Below, piece after piece: positions 50,649 through 59,186 of a stretch of 64,000 bases of DNA. Each line of letters starts with the position of its first letter. Position 1 is the first letter of the stretch. Both the position numbers and the translations under genes were made by a program. Below the pieces are notes generated by a model. The model searched no databases. It had not been told where the DNA came from and worked only from the letters and a program-made list of their open reading frames with translations. This stretch comes from Bradyrhizobium sp. AT1 (GTDB lineage: Bacteria > Pseudomonadota > Alphaproteobacteria > Rhizobiales > Xanthobacteraceae), in NCBI RefSeq assembly GCF_001590795.1, contig NZ_JXDL01000001.1, positions 2,342,561 through 2,406,560 on the forward strand. The letters run 5' to 3'.

Positions 50649-52094
50649 CTAGTGGCGCGCCCGATACAGTTCGCGCCACGCGGGAAGCCGCTCGGCGTAA
50701 GCATCAGTCAGCCCACTGTCAGGTTCGAACGTCTCGACGCGTTGCGGTCGCGTGCACACGGTTGCGATTGCCTCACCGGTGACAGCAAGCCGCCCCAATC
50801 TCGCCGCACCGAACGCCGCGCCGGTCTCGCCTCCGGCGAAGCGATGGACTGGAACATTCAGCACGTTGGCCAGCACCGAGAGCCAGAACGACGACCGCGA
50901 TCCACCGCCGATGACGTCGGCTTCCGCGATCGCGATGCCGGCACCCGCAAGTGCATCGCGGCAATCGGCAAGCGCGAAGGCAACGCCTTCGAGCACCGCC
51001 TGCACGATCGTCTCGCGATCGGTGCCATGACTGAGCCCATCCAGCATGCCGCGCACGACGGGATCGTCGTGCGGCGTCCGCTCACCCGCGAGATAAGGCA
51101 GAAAGCTCACCGGCGACGGCGCCCGCGGGCGCGACCCCAGCGGCGCCAGCAGCTCGGCCTCGGTGACGCCGAACAGGCGCGCGGCCCAGGCGAGGCAGGA
51201 GGCGGCCGACAGGATCGCGCCGGCCTGAATCCACATGCCGGGAATGGCGTGGCAGAAGGTATGCACCGCGCGATCCGGGTTGGCGGCGATGGTGCTGGTC
51301 GGCGCCAGCAAGGCCCCCGAAGTTCCCAGCGTCACGAACGCGGTTCCCGGCTGGACCGCACCGATGCCAACCGCGCCTGCCGGATTGTCGCCGGCGCCGC
51401 CCGCGATGACCGGCGGCTTGGTCATGCCCCAGCGCCGCGCGAGCTCGCCACGCAATGTCGTTGCGGGCGCGCATCCCTCGACCAGACGCGGCATCTGATC
51501 GCGCGACAGGCCGGTTGCGGCCAGCGACGTGTCCGACCAGTCGCGGCGCGCGGCGTCGAGCCACAGCGTTCCCGATGCATCCGAGACGTCCTCGATGGCC
51601 TCGCCTGACAGCACCAGGCGCAGGTACGCTTTCGGCAACACAACAAGCTTGGTCGCCGCAAAGATCTCTGGCTCGTGCGCCGCGATCCAGAGCAGCTTCG
51701 GCGCGGTAAATCCCGGCATGGCCTTGTTGCCCGTGATCGTCCGCAAGGCAGGCCAACGCTGCTCCAGCACGCGGCACTCCGCGGCCGAGCGCCCGTCGTT
51801 CCAGAGGATGCAGGGCCGCAAGGGTCTCGAGCTCGCGTCGAGCAGCGTGGCGCCGTGCATCTGGCCGGACAGTCCAATGCCCTTGACCGCCGCCAGCTCT
51901 TTTCCATGTGATGCCTTCAGCGCATCCAGCGTGGCGAAGGTCGCGTCGATCCACTGCACGGGGTCCTGCTCGGAATAGCCGGCTCGCGGCGAGCTGATCG
52001 TCAGCGGCCGGCTCTGGCTCGCTATGACGCGCTGGGCATCGTCGACGAGAACGGTCTTGACGGCCGAGGTGCCGAGATCGATGCCGAGATACAT
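50649..52094 (-). CDS. xylB: Xylulokinase
   Basis: 481 residues, FGGY kinase. MYLGIDLGTSAVKTVLVD is the phosphate-binding loop, GLSGQMHGATLLD the sugar site with its characteristic Met-His, ILWNDGRSAAEC, GGAGDNPAGAVGIGAV, and the C-terminal ADVIGGGSRSSFWLSVLANVLNVPV. It phosphorylates D-xylulose, or a related ketose, with ATP. It is 13 bp after the LysR gene and upstream of the CUT2 importer. No xylose isomerase or polyol dehydrogenase is nearby, so the imported sugar may be a ketose or need a distant enzyme. Confidence 0.92.
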   Translation of the reverse strand: MYLGIDLGTSAVKTVLVDDAQRVIASQSRPLTISSPRAGYSEQDPVQWIDATFATLDALKASHGKELAAVKGIGLSGQMHGATLLDASSRPLRPCILWNDGRSAAECRVLEQRWPALRTITGNKAMPGFTAPKLLWIAAHEPEIFAATKLVVLPKAYLRLVLSGEAIEDVSDASGTLWLDAARRDWSDTSLAATGLSRDQMPRLVEGCAPATTLRGELARRWGMTKPPVIAGGAGDNPAGAVGIGAVQPGTAFVTLGTSGALLAPTSTIAANPDRAVHTFCHAIPGMWIQAGAILSAASCLAWAARLFGVTEAELLAPLGSRPRAPSPVSFLPYLAGERTPHDDPVVRGMLDGLSHGTDRETIVQAVLEGVAFALADCRDALAGAGIAIAEADVIGGGSRSSFWLSVLANVLNVPVHRFAGGETGAAFGAARLGRLAVTGEAIATVCTRPQRVETFEPDSGLTDAYAERLPAWRELYRARH

Positions 52095-52107
52095 GCGTGC
52101 TTCCCGC

Positions 52108-53031
52108 TCATTTCGCCGCGTCGATCCAGATCCCCGGCTGCGAATGCTCGCGAATATAGCTGACCAGGAAGTCGGAAAAGACCCTGATCTTGGCGGGCAG
52201 CCTGACGCGGTTTTGATAGGCGATGTTCATGGTGAGCAGCGGCAATTCCCAGCCGGTCAGGACGGGCACCAAGCGGCCGGCCGCGATATCGCCCTGCACG
52301 ATGTAGAGCGGCTGGATCAGGATGCCGAGCCCTGCACGCGCGGCACCACAGATGATCTGGCCGTCATTGCTGTCGAGCGTCGGCGCGATCCGGATCGTCT
52401 GCGTCGTGCTGCCCTGGCTCAACCGCAGCGAATAGGGATCGTTGGCGAGGTTGTAGATCAGCATGTCGTGCCGGGCGAGATCTGTGGGATGCTCCGGCCG
52501 GCCGTGCGTCTCCAGATAGGCGGGAGCCGCTGCAAGCACGCGGTGCATCTGGCCGATGCGGCGGACGATGATGTTGGAATCCGGCTCGTGCTCGCGCGTA
52601 CGGATGGCAACGTCAATGCCGGCTTCGATGAAATCGGGATAGCGGTTTGCGCTGATGATCTGCACGCTGAGATTGGGATAGAGCGCGCGGAAGGCGGGCA
52701 GCATCGGCGCGAGGTAGATCATCGCGAAGGACAACGAAGACGTGACTCGCAGCATGCCCTTCGGCGACAGCGCGCGGTCGGAGACGGCGTCCTCGGCTTC
52801 GGCGAATTCATTCAAGAGCGTGCTGCAGCGCTGCAGCAGTTCCTGCCCGGCTTCGGTCAACCATTGCCGGCGCGTGTTGCGCTCGATCAGCCGGACCGCA
52901 AGCCGCTCCTCCAGCGCACTGAGATGGCGGCTGGCCGCCGCGTTCGACATCCGCAGGATTTCGGCAGCTTTGGAAAGACTGCCGAGCTCGGCGGTTTTGG
53001 CGAAGACCTCAAGTTGGAGTAACCGATCCAT
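52108..53031 (-). CDS. LysR-family regulator
   Basis: 307 residues. N-terminal reader GSLSKAAEILRMSNAAASRHLSALEERLA, effector domain of the CrgA/DmlR-like branch (GMLRVTSSLSFAMIYLAPMLPAFRALYP). It heads the leftward xylB-importer unit and is divergent from the hydroxyquinol operon (107-bp gap), so it may control either or both. Confidence 0.87.
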   Translation of the reverse strand: MDRLLQLEVFAKTAELGSLSKAAEILRMSNAAASRHLSALEERLAVRLIERNTRRQWLTEAGQELLQRCSTLLNEFAEAEDAVSDRALSPKGMLRVTSSLSFAMIYLAPMLPAFRALYPNLSVQIISANRYPDFIEAGIDVAIRTREHEPDSNIIVRRIGQMHRVLAAAPAYLETHGRPEHPTDLARHDMLIYNLANDPYSLRLSQGSTTQTIRIAPTLDSNDGQIICGAARAGLGILIQPLYIVQGDIAAGRLVPVLTGWELPLLTMNIAYQNRVRLPAKIRVFSDFLVSYIREHSQPGIWIDAAK

Positions 53032-53138
53032 TTTTGCGAAATCAGGAAAAGAGACTTACAAATTTTGGCCTTTATTTCCGTTTTCTGCAAGGCAAAATGG
53101 CGCCAACAAAGCACAATGGCAGGCGAGGAAATAAGGAA

Positions 53139-53462
53139 ATGTCGGGCCCGATCAGGCACATCGTGATGTGGCGGCTGCGCGGGGAGACCCAGGAAGAACG
53201 CTCCGCCGCCCGGGTCAAGGTCAAGACCCTGTTCGAGGGCCTCAAGGGCCGGATCGAGGGCCTGACCCATATCGAGGTCGGCATGGACGTCAGTGCGGTC
53301 GATTATGCCTGCGACGTGGTGCTGTTCTCCGAATTCACAGACCAGGCAGCCCTCTCGGCCTATGCCAACCACCCCGAACATTTGCGCGTCCGCGAGGCTT
53401 TGGGCGACTTGCGGATCGGACGCTTCCAGGTCGATTATCCCATCAAAGAGACCGGCGCATGA
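53139..53462 (+). CDS. Dabb-domain small protein
   Basis: 107 residues from the ATG at 53139, preceded by AAGGAA. Stress-responsive alpha-beta barrel fold: IRHIVMWRLRGET, KTLFEGLKGRIEGLTHIEVGMDV, YACDVVLFSEFTDQAALSAYANHPEHLRVREAL. Such dimeric ferredoxin-like proteins include enzymes on small aromatics and lactones, but many have no known role. First gene of the rightward operon; ATGA overlap with the next gene. Confidence 0.82.
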   Translation: MSGPIRHIVMWRLRGETQEERSAARVKVKTLFEGLKGRIEGLTHIEVGMDVSAVDYACDVVLFSEFTDQAALSAYANHPEHLRVREALGDLRIGRFQVDYPIKETGA

Positions 53463-54538
53463 TCGGTTCGTTCACCTTTGAAAACCTGCCCTGCCGCGTC
53501 GTGTTCGGCAGTGGAACCTTGGCGAGCGCCAAGGCCGAGGTCGAGAGGCTCGGCGGCACGCGTGCCCTGGTGCTGACGACGCCGCAGCAGGAGGCGCAGG
53601 GCAAGAGCCTCGGCGCGGCGCTCGGCCCGCTCTATGCCGGCATCTTTCCGGGCGCGACCATGCATACGCCGGTCGAGGTCACCGAGCGCGCGCTCACGGC
53701 GATGAAGGCGTGCGAAGCCGACTGCGTCGTCTCGCTCGGCGGCGGCTCGACCACCGGTCTCGGTAAGGCGCTGGCCTTGCGCACCGGAATCAACCAGCTC
53801 TGCATCCCCACCACCTATGCAGGCTCGGAGATGACGCCGATCGTCGGCCAGACCGAGAACGGTCTGAAGACCACGGTGCGCGACGCGGCGATCCTGCCCG
53901 AGACCGTGATCTACGATGTCGATCTCACCCTGACGCTGCCGGCGAGCCTCGCGGCAACATCCGGCATCAACGCGATCGCCCATGCCGTCGAGGCGCTGTA
54001 TGCGCGCGACACCAACCCGGTGACCTCGCTGATGGCGGAAGAAGGTATTCGCGCCCTGGCGAGGGCCCTGCCCGCCATCGCCGCCAGAAGCGACGACCGC
54101 GAGGCGCGCACCGAGGCGCTGTATGGGGCCTGGCTGTGCGGCGTTTGTCTGGGCACCGTCGGCATGGCGCTGCATCACAAGCTCTGCCACACGCTCGGCG
54201 GCACGTTCGACCTGCCGCATGCCGAGACCCACACCATCGTGCTGCCGCACGCGCTCGCCTACAACGCGCCGGCGGTCCCCGACGCGATGACACGCATCTC
54301 ACGCGCGATCGGCGCGGCCGATGCGTCGCAGGGACTTTTCGAGCTTGCAAAACGGCTGGACGCAAAGACCGCGCTGCGCGACATCGGCATGCCCGAGAGC
54401 GGCATCGACAGGGCCGCCGATCTCGCGGTGACCAACGCCTACTGGAACCCGCGTCCGCTGGAACGCAATGCCATCCGGGACCTGATCGCGCGCGCCTGGG
54501 CCGGCGAGTCGCCCGGCGCCGTCAAAGCGGCGACTTGA
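53459..54538 (+). CDS. Maleylacetate reductase
   Basis: 359 residues from the ATG at 53459. Iron-type alcohol dehydrogenase superfamily, maleylacetate-reductase branch. NAD site VVSLGGGSTTGLGKALAL; CIPTTYAGSEMTPIVGQTENG; metal/active-site histidines in NAIAHAVEALYA, MALHHKLCHTLGGTFDLPHAETHTIVLPHALAYN (core HHKLCHTLGG). Reduces maleylacetate to 3-oxoadipate, the step after ring cleavage of hydroxyquinol by the dioxygenase at 56847. Confidence 0.92.
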   Translation: MIGSFTFENLPCRVVFGSGTLASAKAEVERLGGTRALVLTTPQQEAQGKSLGAALGPLYAGIFPGATMHTPVEVTERALTAMKACEADCVVSLGGGSTTGLGKALALRTGINQLCIPTTYAGSEMTPIVGQTENGLKTTVRDAAILPETVIYDVDLTLTLPASLAATSGINAIAHAVEALYARDTNPVTSLMAEEGIRALARALPAIAARSDDREARTEALYGAWLCGVCLGTVGMALHHKLCHTLGGTFDLPHAETHTIVLPHALAYNAPAVPDAMTRISRAIGAADASQGLFELAKRLDAKTALRDIGMPESGIDRAADLAVTNAYWNPRPLERNAIRDLIARAWAGESPGAVKAAT

Positions 54539-54542
54539 AGCG

Positions 54543-55907
54543 ATGCAGCGCACGTTGATCAGATCCGCCACCGTCATCACCATGGATGACGTGATCGGCG
54601 ACCTCGCCACCGGCGACGTGCTGGTCGAGGGCAGCCGCGTCGTCGACGTGCGGCCATCGATCGAGGTCGCGGCCGACGCGGAAATCGTCGACGGCAAAGG
54701 CCGCATCGTCATTCCCGGCCTGATCAACGCGCATATGCACACCTGGCAGACCGGCCTGCGCGGCTTTGCCGCAAACTGGACGCTGCTGGAATATTTCCGC
54801 CGCATGCATGCCGGCCTTGCCACCGTGTTCCGGCCCGAGGACATCCATATCGCCACCCTCCTCGGCGCGCTGAACCAGATCAACCACGGCGTCACCACGC
54901 TGGTCGACTGGTGCCACAACAATCCGACGCCCGAACACACCGACGCGGCCGTGCGCGGCCTGATCGAGAGCGGCATCCGCGCGGCGTTCCTCCACGGCTC
55001 GCCCAAGCCGGAGCCGAAGCCGGGCGAGCCGCATTTCTCGGAAGTGCCGCATCCACGCCGCGAGGTCGAGCGGCTGCTGGCCGGCCCCCTCGCCGATCGC
55101 GACGGCCTCGTCACGCTCGGCCTTGCGATCCTCGGCCCGCATTATTCGACGCTCGACGTCGCCATACACGATTTCCGTCTGGCGCGGGAGCTCAAGCTGA
55201 TCGCGTCGATGCACCAGGGCGGCGGACCGGCCAAGACTCCCGGCGGCTGGGAGAAGCTGATCGAGGCCGGCCTCGTCGACGCGGGCATCAACATCGTCCA
55301 TGGCAACGATCTGCCGGATGATCTGCTCGACCGTCTCATTGATCTCGGCGTGTCCTTCTCGGTGACGCCGGAGAACGAGATGATCCAGGGCCACGGCTTC
55401 CCGATCACTGGACGACTGCTGAAGCGTGGTGTGCGGCCGACCATCGGCATCGACCTCGAATCTGTGCTGGCCGGCGACCTCTTCTCCGTCGCGCGCGTCG
55501 CGCTGTCGATGCAGCGGGCGTTGGACAACGCGGAATCGCGCAAGGAGAGCGGCACCATTCCGGCAACGACCACCATTCCCGTGCGCGAGGCGCTGCGCTG
55601 GATCACGACGGAAGGCGCCCGCATGCTCGGCCGCCAGCACCAGATCGGATCGCTGACACCGGGCAAGCTTGCCGACCTCGTCATTATCAACGCCTCCGAC
55701 CTCAATCTCCAGCCGGTGCACGATCCCGTTGCCACCGTGGTGATGCAGACGAGCCTTGCCAATATCGAGGCGGTCATGATCGGCGGCGCCTGGAAGAAGC
55801 GGAATGGCAAGCTGCTGGTCGAGGGACTGGAGACGAAGAAGGAGCTGCTGGCGCAATCCGGCCGGCGGCTGGTGCAGGACATCGAACGACAGGGACGCGC
55901 GGCCTAG
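54543..55907 (+). CDS. ATZ/TRZ-type amidohydrolase
   Basis: 454 residues, 4 bp after the reductase. Cytosine-deaminase/chlorohydrolase branch: metal-binding HMH in PGLINAHMHTWQTG, third histidine SMHQGG, fourth VHGNDL, and metal aspartate in GIDLESVLAGDLF, with a C-terminal ITTEGARMLGRQHQIGSLTPGKLADLVII. It hydrolyses a C-N, C-Cl or C-O bond on a ring or guanidine-like compound. Substrate unknown. In this operon it may remove an amine or other leaving group to generate a hydroxylated ring. Confidence 0.85.
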   Translation: MQRTLIRSATVITMDDVIGDLATGDVLVEGSRVVDVRPSIEVAADAEIVDGKGRIVIPGLINAHMHTWQTGLRGFAANWTLLEYFRRMHAGLATVFRPEDIHIATLLGALNQINHGVTTLVDWCHNNPTPEHTDAAVRGLIESGIRAAFLHGSPKPEPKPGEPHFSEVPHPRREVERLLAGPLADRDGLVTLGLAILGPHYSTLDVAIHDFRLARELKLIASMHQGGGPAKTPGGWEKLIEAGLVDAGINIVHGNDLPDDLLDRLIDLGVSFSVTPENEMIQGHGFPITGRLLKRGVRPTIGIDLESVLAGDLFSVARVALSMQRALDNAESRKESGTIPATTTIPVREALRWITTEGARMLGRQHQIGSLTPGKLADLVIINASDLNLQPVHDPVATVVMQTSLANIEAVMIGGAWKKRNGKLLVEGLETKKELLAQSGRRLVQDIERQGRAA

Positions 55908-55919
55908 CCGCGCCAACGG

Positions 55920-56831
55920 ATGGCAACAATGACAGACGCGTCGAAGACTATTGCTTTCATCGGGATCGGCAAAATGGGCCTGCCGATGTCGGTGCTCGTC
56001 GCCAAGGCCGGTTATGCCGTCACTGCGTTCGACCAAAGCGCGGCGCGGCTCGACGAAGCGCGTGCACAAGGCATTGCGATTGCCGCATCGCCGGCTGCGG
56101 CCGTGAGAGGAAAGGCCGCCGTTATCACTTCGTTGCCTGACGACGTGGCGTTGCGCGGCGCCCTGCTCGGTCCCGCCGGCCTCATTGCCGCGATGGGTGC
56201 TGGATCTATCTTGATCGAGACCAGCACCGTAAGCGTCGAAGCCTCCGCTGAAATTGCGGCCGCCGCGCAAGCACGCGGTATCGCCTATCTGCGTTCCCCG
56301 GTCTCCGGCAATGCCAGCATCGTTCACACCGGCGCACTGACCTGCTTCGTCTCGGGCCCGAAGGACGCCTTCGAAAGCGCAAAGCCGCTGTTCGCCGCCT
56401 TCACCCGCGGACAGACCTATCTCGGTCCGGCCGAGGAAGCTCGTTACGCAAAGCTCTCGGTCAATCTGATGATCGCCGTGTCGGCCGCGATGATGGCCGA
56501 GAGCCTGGCGCTGGCGCGCAAAGGCGGCATCGCCTGGCAGGATATCTTGAAGGTGCTCGACGACAGCGCCGTGGCATCGCCGATGGTGAAGTACAAGACC
56601 GCGCCGCTGCGCACGCGGGATTTCGAGTCGACCTTCTCCTGCAAGCAGATGGCCAAGGATCTCGACCTCATCCTCGGGGCCGGCCACGCCGTCGGCGTGC
56701 CGCTTCAGCTCGCCGCGCAAGTGCGCGAGACCTACGGCTCGCTGGTCGCGCAGGGCGACGGCGACACCGACTTCATCGCGACGGTCAAGCATCTCGAGCG
56801 GCTGTCCGGCCTCGGCGAACCGAAACTCTGA
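55920..56831 (+). CDS. 3-hydroxyisobutyrate-dehydrogenase-family enzyme
   Basis: 303 residues. NAD(P) loop FIGIGKMGLPMSVLVAKAGYAV, substrate motif SPVSGNASIVHTGALTCFVSG (DAPVSGG-like), catalytic lysine region EEARYAKLSVNLMIAVSAAMMAE with K about 175. Beta-hydroxyacid dehydrogenases of this family oxidise or reduce short hydroxy acids or aldehydes. The exact reaction here is not known. It is 12 bp after the amidohydrolase gene. Confidence 0.82.
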   Translation: MATMTDASKTIAFIGIGKMGLPMSVLVAKAGYAVTAFDQSAARLDEARAQGIAIAASPAAAVRGKAAVITSLPDDVALRGALLGPAGLIAAMGAGSILIETSTVSVEASAEIAAAAQARGIAYLRSPVSGNASIVHTGALTCFVSGPKDAFESAKPLFAAFTRGQTYLGPAEEARYAKLSVNLMIAVSAAMMAESLALARKGGIAWQDILKVLDDSAVASPMVKYKTAPLRTRDFESTFSCKQMAKDLDLILGAGHAVGVPLQLAAQVRETYGSLVAQGDGDTDFIATVKHLERLSGLGEPKL

Positions 56832-56846
56832 TCGGCGGAAACACCT

Positions 56847-57731
56847 ATGCGAAATTTCAACGAGAATACGATCACCGACGCGGTGCTGGAGCGGATCAAG
56901 GATGCAACCGATCCGCGCATCAAGCAAATCAGCGAAGCGCTGGTCCGTCACCTTCATGCCTTCGTTCGCGAGGTGCGGCCGACCCAGAAGGAATGGGAAT
57001 ACGGCATCGACTTCCTGACTCGCACCGGGCACATGTGCGACGACAAGCGCCAGGAATTCATCCTGCTGTCGGATACCCTCGGCGTCTCCATGCTGGTCGA
57101 TGCCATCAACCACCCGATGCCGGAGGGCGCGACCGAGACCACCGTGCTCGGCCCGTTCTTCGTTCAAGCCGCGCCGGAGAAGGACAACGGCGCCGATATC
57201 TCCGGCCCGATGGAAGGCGATCCGATGCTGGTCACCGGCTCGGTCTCGACCGTGGATGGCAAGCCGCTCGCGGGTGCAATCGTCGACGTCTGGCATTCCG
57301 ACGATGACGGCTATTACGACGTGCAGCAACTCGACGCCATCGGCGATCTCGCGATGCGCGCGCGTTTTCACACCGATGCCAGCGGCCGTTTCCATTTCTG
57401 GTCGATCAAGCCCGCCGCCTATCCCGTCCCGCATGACGGCCCGGTCGGCCAGATGCTGGAGGCGCAGGGCCGCCATCCCTGGCGCCCGGCGCACGTGCAT
57501 TTCATGATCTCGGCGCCCGGCTTCGAGCAATTGGTCACCCACGTGTTCGTTGCAGGAGACCAATATCTCGACTCGGACGTAGTGTTCGGCGTCAAGGACA
57601 GCCTGATCCGCGAATTCGCCAGGCATCCGGCCGGCCGTGCGCCGGATGGTCGCATGGTGGAGCGCGAGTATTTTCATCTCAACTATGATTTCGGCCTGAA
57701 GCAGGTTGCGAGCAACGCAAGGGCCGCCTAA
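56847..57731 (+). CDS. Hydroxyquinol 1,2-dioxygenase (intradiol)
   Basis: 294 residues. N-terminal dimerisation helices with ISEALVRHLHAFVREVRPTQKEWEYGIDFLTRTG (catechol dioxygenase N domain). Catalytic barrel with Fe(III) ligands: Tyr in DDDGYYDVQ, Tyr in KPAAYPVPHDGPVG, His pair in WRPAHVHFMISAPG. The hydroxyquinol-type rather than catechol-type reading rests on the YPVPHDGPVG/HPWRPAHVH motifs and on the maleylacetate reductase in the same operon. The product is maleylacetate. It starts 15 bp after the previous gene. Confidence 0.9.
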   Translation: MRNFNENTITDAVLERIKDATDPRIKQISEALVRHLHAFVREVRPTQKEWEYGIDFLTRTGHMCDDKRQEFILLSDTLGVSMLVDAINHPMPEGATETTVLGPFFVQAAPEKDNGADISGPMEGDPMLVTGSVSTVDGKPLAGAIVDVWHSDDDGYYDVQQLDAIGDLAMRARFHTDASGRFHFWSIKPAAYPVPHDGPVGQMLEAQGRHPWRPAHVHFMISAPGFEQLVTHVFVAGDQYLDSDVVFGVKDSLIREFARHPAGRAPDGRMVEREYFHLNYDFGLKQVASNARAA

Positions 57732-57791
57732 GCCGGACGACAACGCGGCGGACCGGCAAGAGTCCGCGATCGGGGAGACAGGGAGCTGAGG

Positions 57792-59186
57792 ATGGGACCG
57801 CGGGTCAGCACGAGCATTTTGGCCGATCGCCTCACCGGCATGATCGGCCCGCGCGCGAGCGTTGCGCGCGGCGTGCTCGATCAGCATGGGCAGAGCGAAT
57901 CGCACTACCGCAATCTGCCGCCGGACATCGTTGTCTTCCCTGAAACGACGAAGGAGGTCGCCGAAATCGTCAAGCTGTGCGCGAGCGCAGGCATGCCGAT
58001 CGTTCCGTTCGGCGCCGGGACTTCGCTCGAAGGCAATGCGGCCGCGGTCGCGGGCGGCGTCTGCTTCGACTTCGCGCGCATGAACAAGGTGCTCAGCGTG
58101 CACGACAGCGACATGGACGTCGTGGTGCAGCCCGGCATCACCCGCAAGCAGCTCAATGCGGAACTGCGCAACACCGGCCTGTTCTTCCCGATCGATCCCG
58201 GCGCCGACGCCTCGATCGGCGGCATGACCTCGACCCGCGCCTCCGGCACCATGGCCGTGCGCTATGGCACCATGAAGGACAATGTCATGGCACTGGAGGT
58301 CGTGCTGGCCGACGGCCGCGTGATCCGGACCGCCAGGCGCGCCCGCAAGTCGGCTGCCGGTTATGACTTGACGCGAATGTTCGTCGGCGCGGAAGGCACG
58401 CTCGGCGTCATTACCGAGATCACGCTGAAGGTGCATCCCGTGCCGCAGGCGATCTCGGCCGCGGTGTGCAGCTTCGACACGCTGCATAGCGCCGTCGACA
58501 CCGCGATCTCCATCATCCAGTCCGCCATTCCCGTAGCCCGAATCGAGCTGCTCGACGACGTCATGATGCGCGGCATCAACGCCTACGCAAAACTCGGCTA
58601 CCGCGAGGCGCCCACCCTGTTTTTCGAATTCCATGGCTCCGAGACGTCAGTCGCCGAGCAGGCTGAGGCGGCGCAGGCGATCGCCGCCGATCACGGCGGT
58701 CATGGCTTTGCCTGGGCCAAGGCAGCGGAGGATCGCAGCCGGCTCTGGCACGCCCGCGACAACACGCTTTATGCGGGTCTGGGCCTGCGCCCCGGCGCAC
58801 GTGCTGTCATCACCGACGTCTGCGTGCCGATCTCGCGGCTGGCGGAATGCCTGACCGAGACGCGGCGGGACGCGGACAAACACGGCTTTGTCGCGCCCAT
58901 CGTCGGCCATGTCGGCGATGGCAATTTTCATATGCTGATCCTGATCGACCCGAACAGGCCCGAAGAGACCGAAGGCGCCAAGGCGCTGCAGGCCCGCATG
59001 GTCGCCCGCGCCATTGCCATGGACGGCACCTGCACCGGCGAGCACGGCATCGGGCTCGGCAAGATCGACTATCTCACGGACGAACTCGGCGAGGCCGTCG
59101 ATGTGATGCGATCCATCAAGACGGCGCTCGATCCGAACGGCTTGATGAATCCCGGCAAGATCTTTGCGAGTGGGACAAAAGCATGA
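57792..59186 (+). CDS. FAD-linked oxidase, GlcD/D-lactate dehydrogenase family
   Basis: 464 residues. PCMH-type FAD domain (VVFPETTKEVAEIVKLC; PFGAGTSLEGNAAAV; PGADASIGGMTSTRASGTMAVRYGTMKDNV, core GGMTSTRASG) and the C-terminal cap with GHVGDGNFHMLILID and GTCTGEHGIGLGK, which holds the metal/active-site histidines. It oxidises a 2-hydroxy acid. It may process a side product of the pathway or the imported compound. The ABC ATPase gene overlaps its stop by 4 bp. Confidence 0.88.
   Translation: MGPRVSTSILADRLTGMIGPRASVARGVLDQHGQSESHYRNLPPDIVVFPETTKEVAEIVKLCASAGMPIVPFGAGTSLEGNAAAVAGGVCFDFARMNKVLSVHDSDMDVVVQPGITRKQLNAELRNTGLFFPIDPGADASIGGMTSTRASGTMAVRYGTMKDNVMALEVVLADGRVIRTARRARKSAAGYDLTRMFVGAEGTLGVITEITLKVHPVPQAISAAVCSFDTLHSAVDTAISIIQSAIPVARIELLDDVMMRGINAYAKLGYREAPTLFFEFHGSETSVAEQAEAAQAIAADHGGHGFAWAKAAEDRSRLWHARDNTLYAGLGLRPGARAVITDVCVPISRLAECLTETRRDADKHGFVAPIVGHVGDGNFHMLILIDPNRPEETEGAKALQARMVARAIAMDGTCTGEHGIGLGKIDYLTDELGEAVDVMRSIKTALDPNGLMNPGKIFASGTKA

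Noticed and set aside
53033..53097. Separated TTTTGC/GCAAAA inverted repeat in the LysR gap
   Set aside because: Short arms about 60 bp apart in an AT-rich gap; not a convincing LysR site.
54522..58634. A 1370-codon open frame on the minus strand
   Set aside because: It runs antisense to five well-supported genes, and its composition (Arg/His/Gly/Asp-rich) is that of a GC-rich shadow frame.
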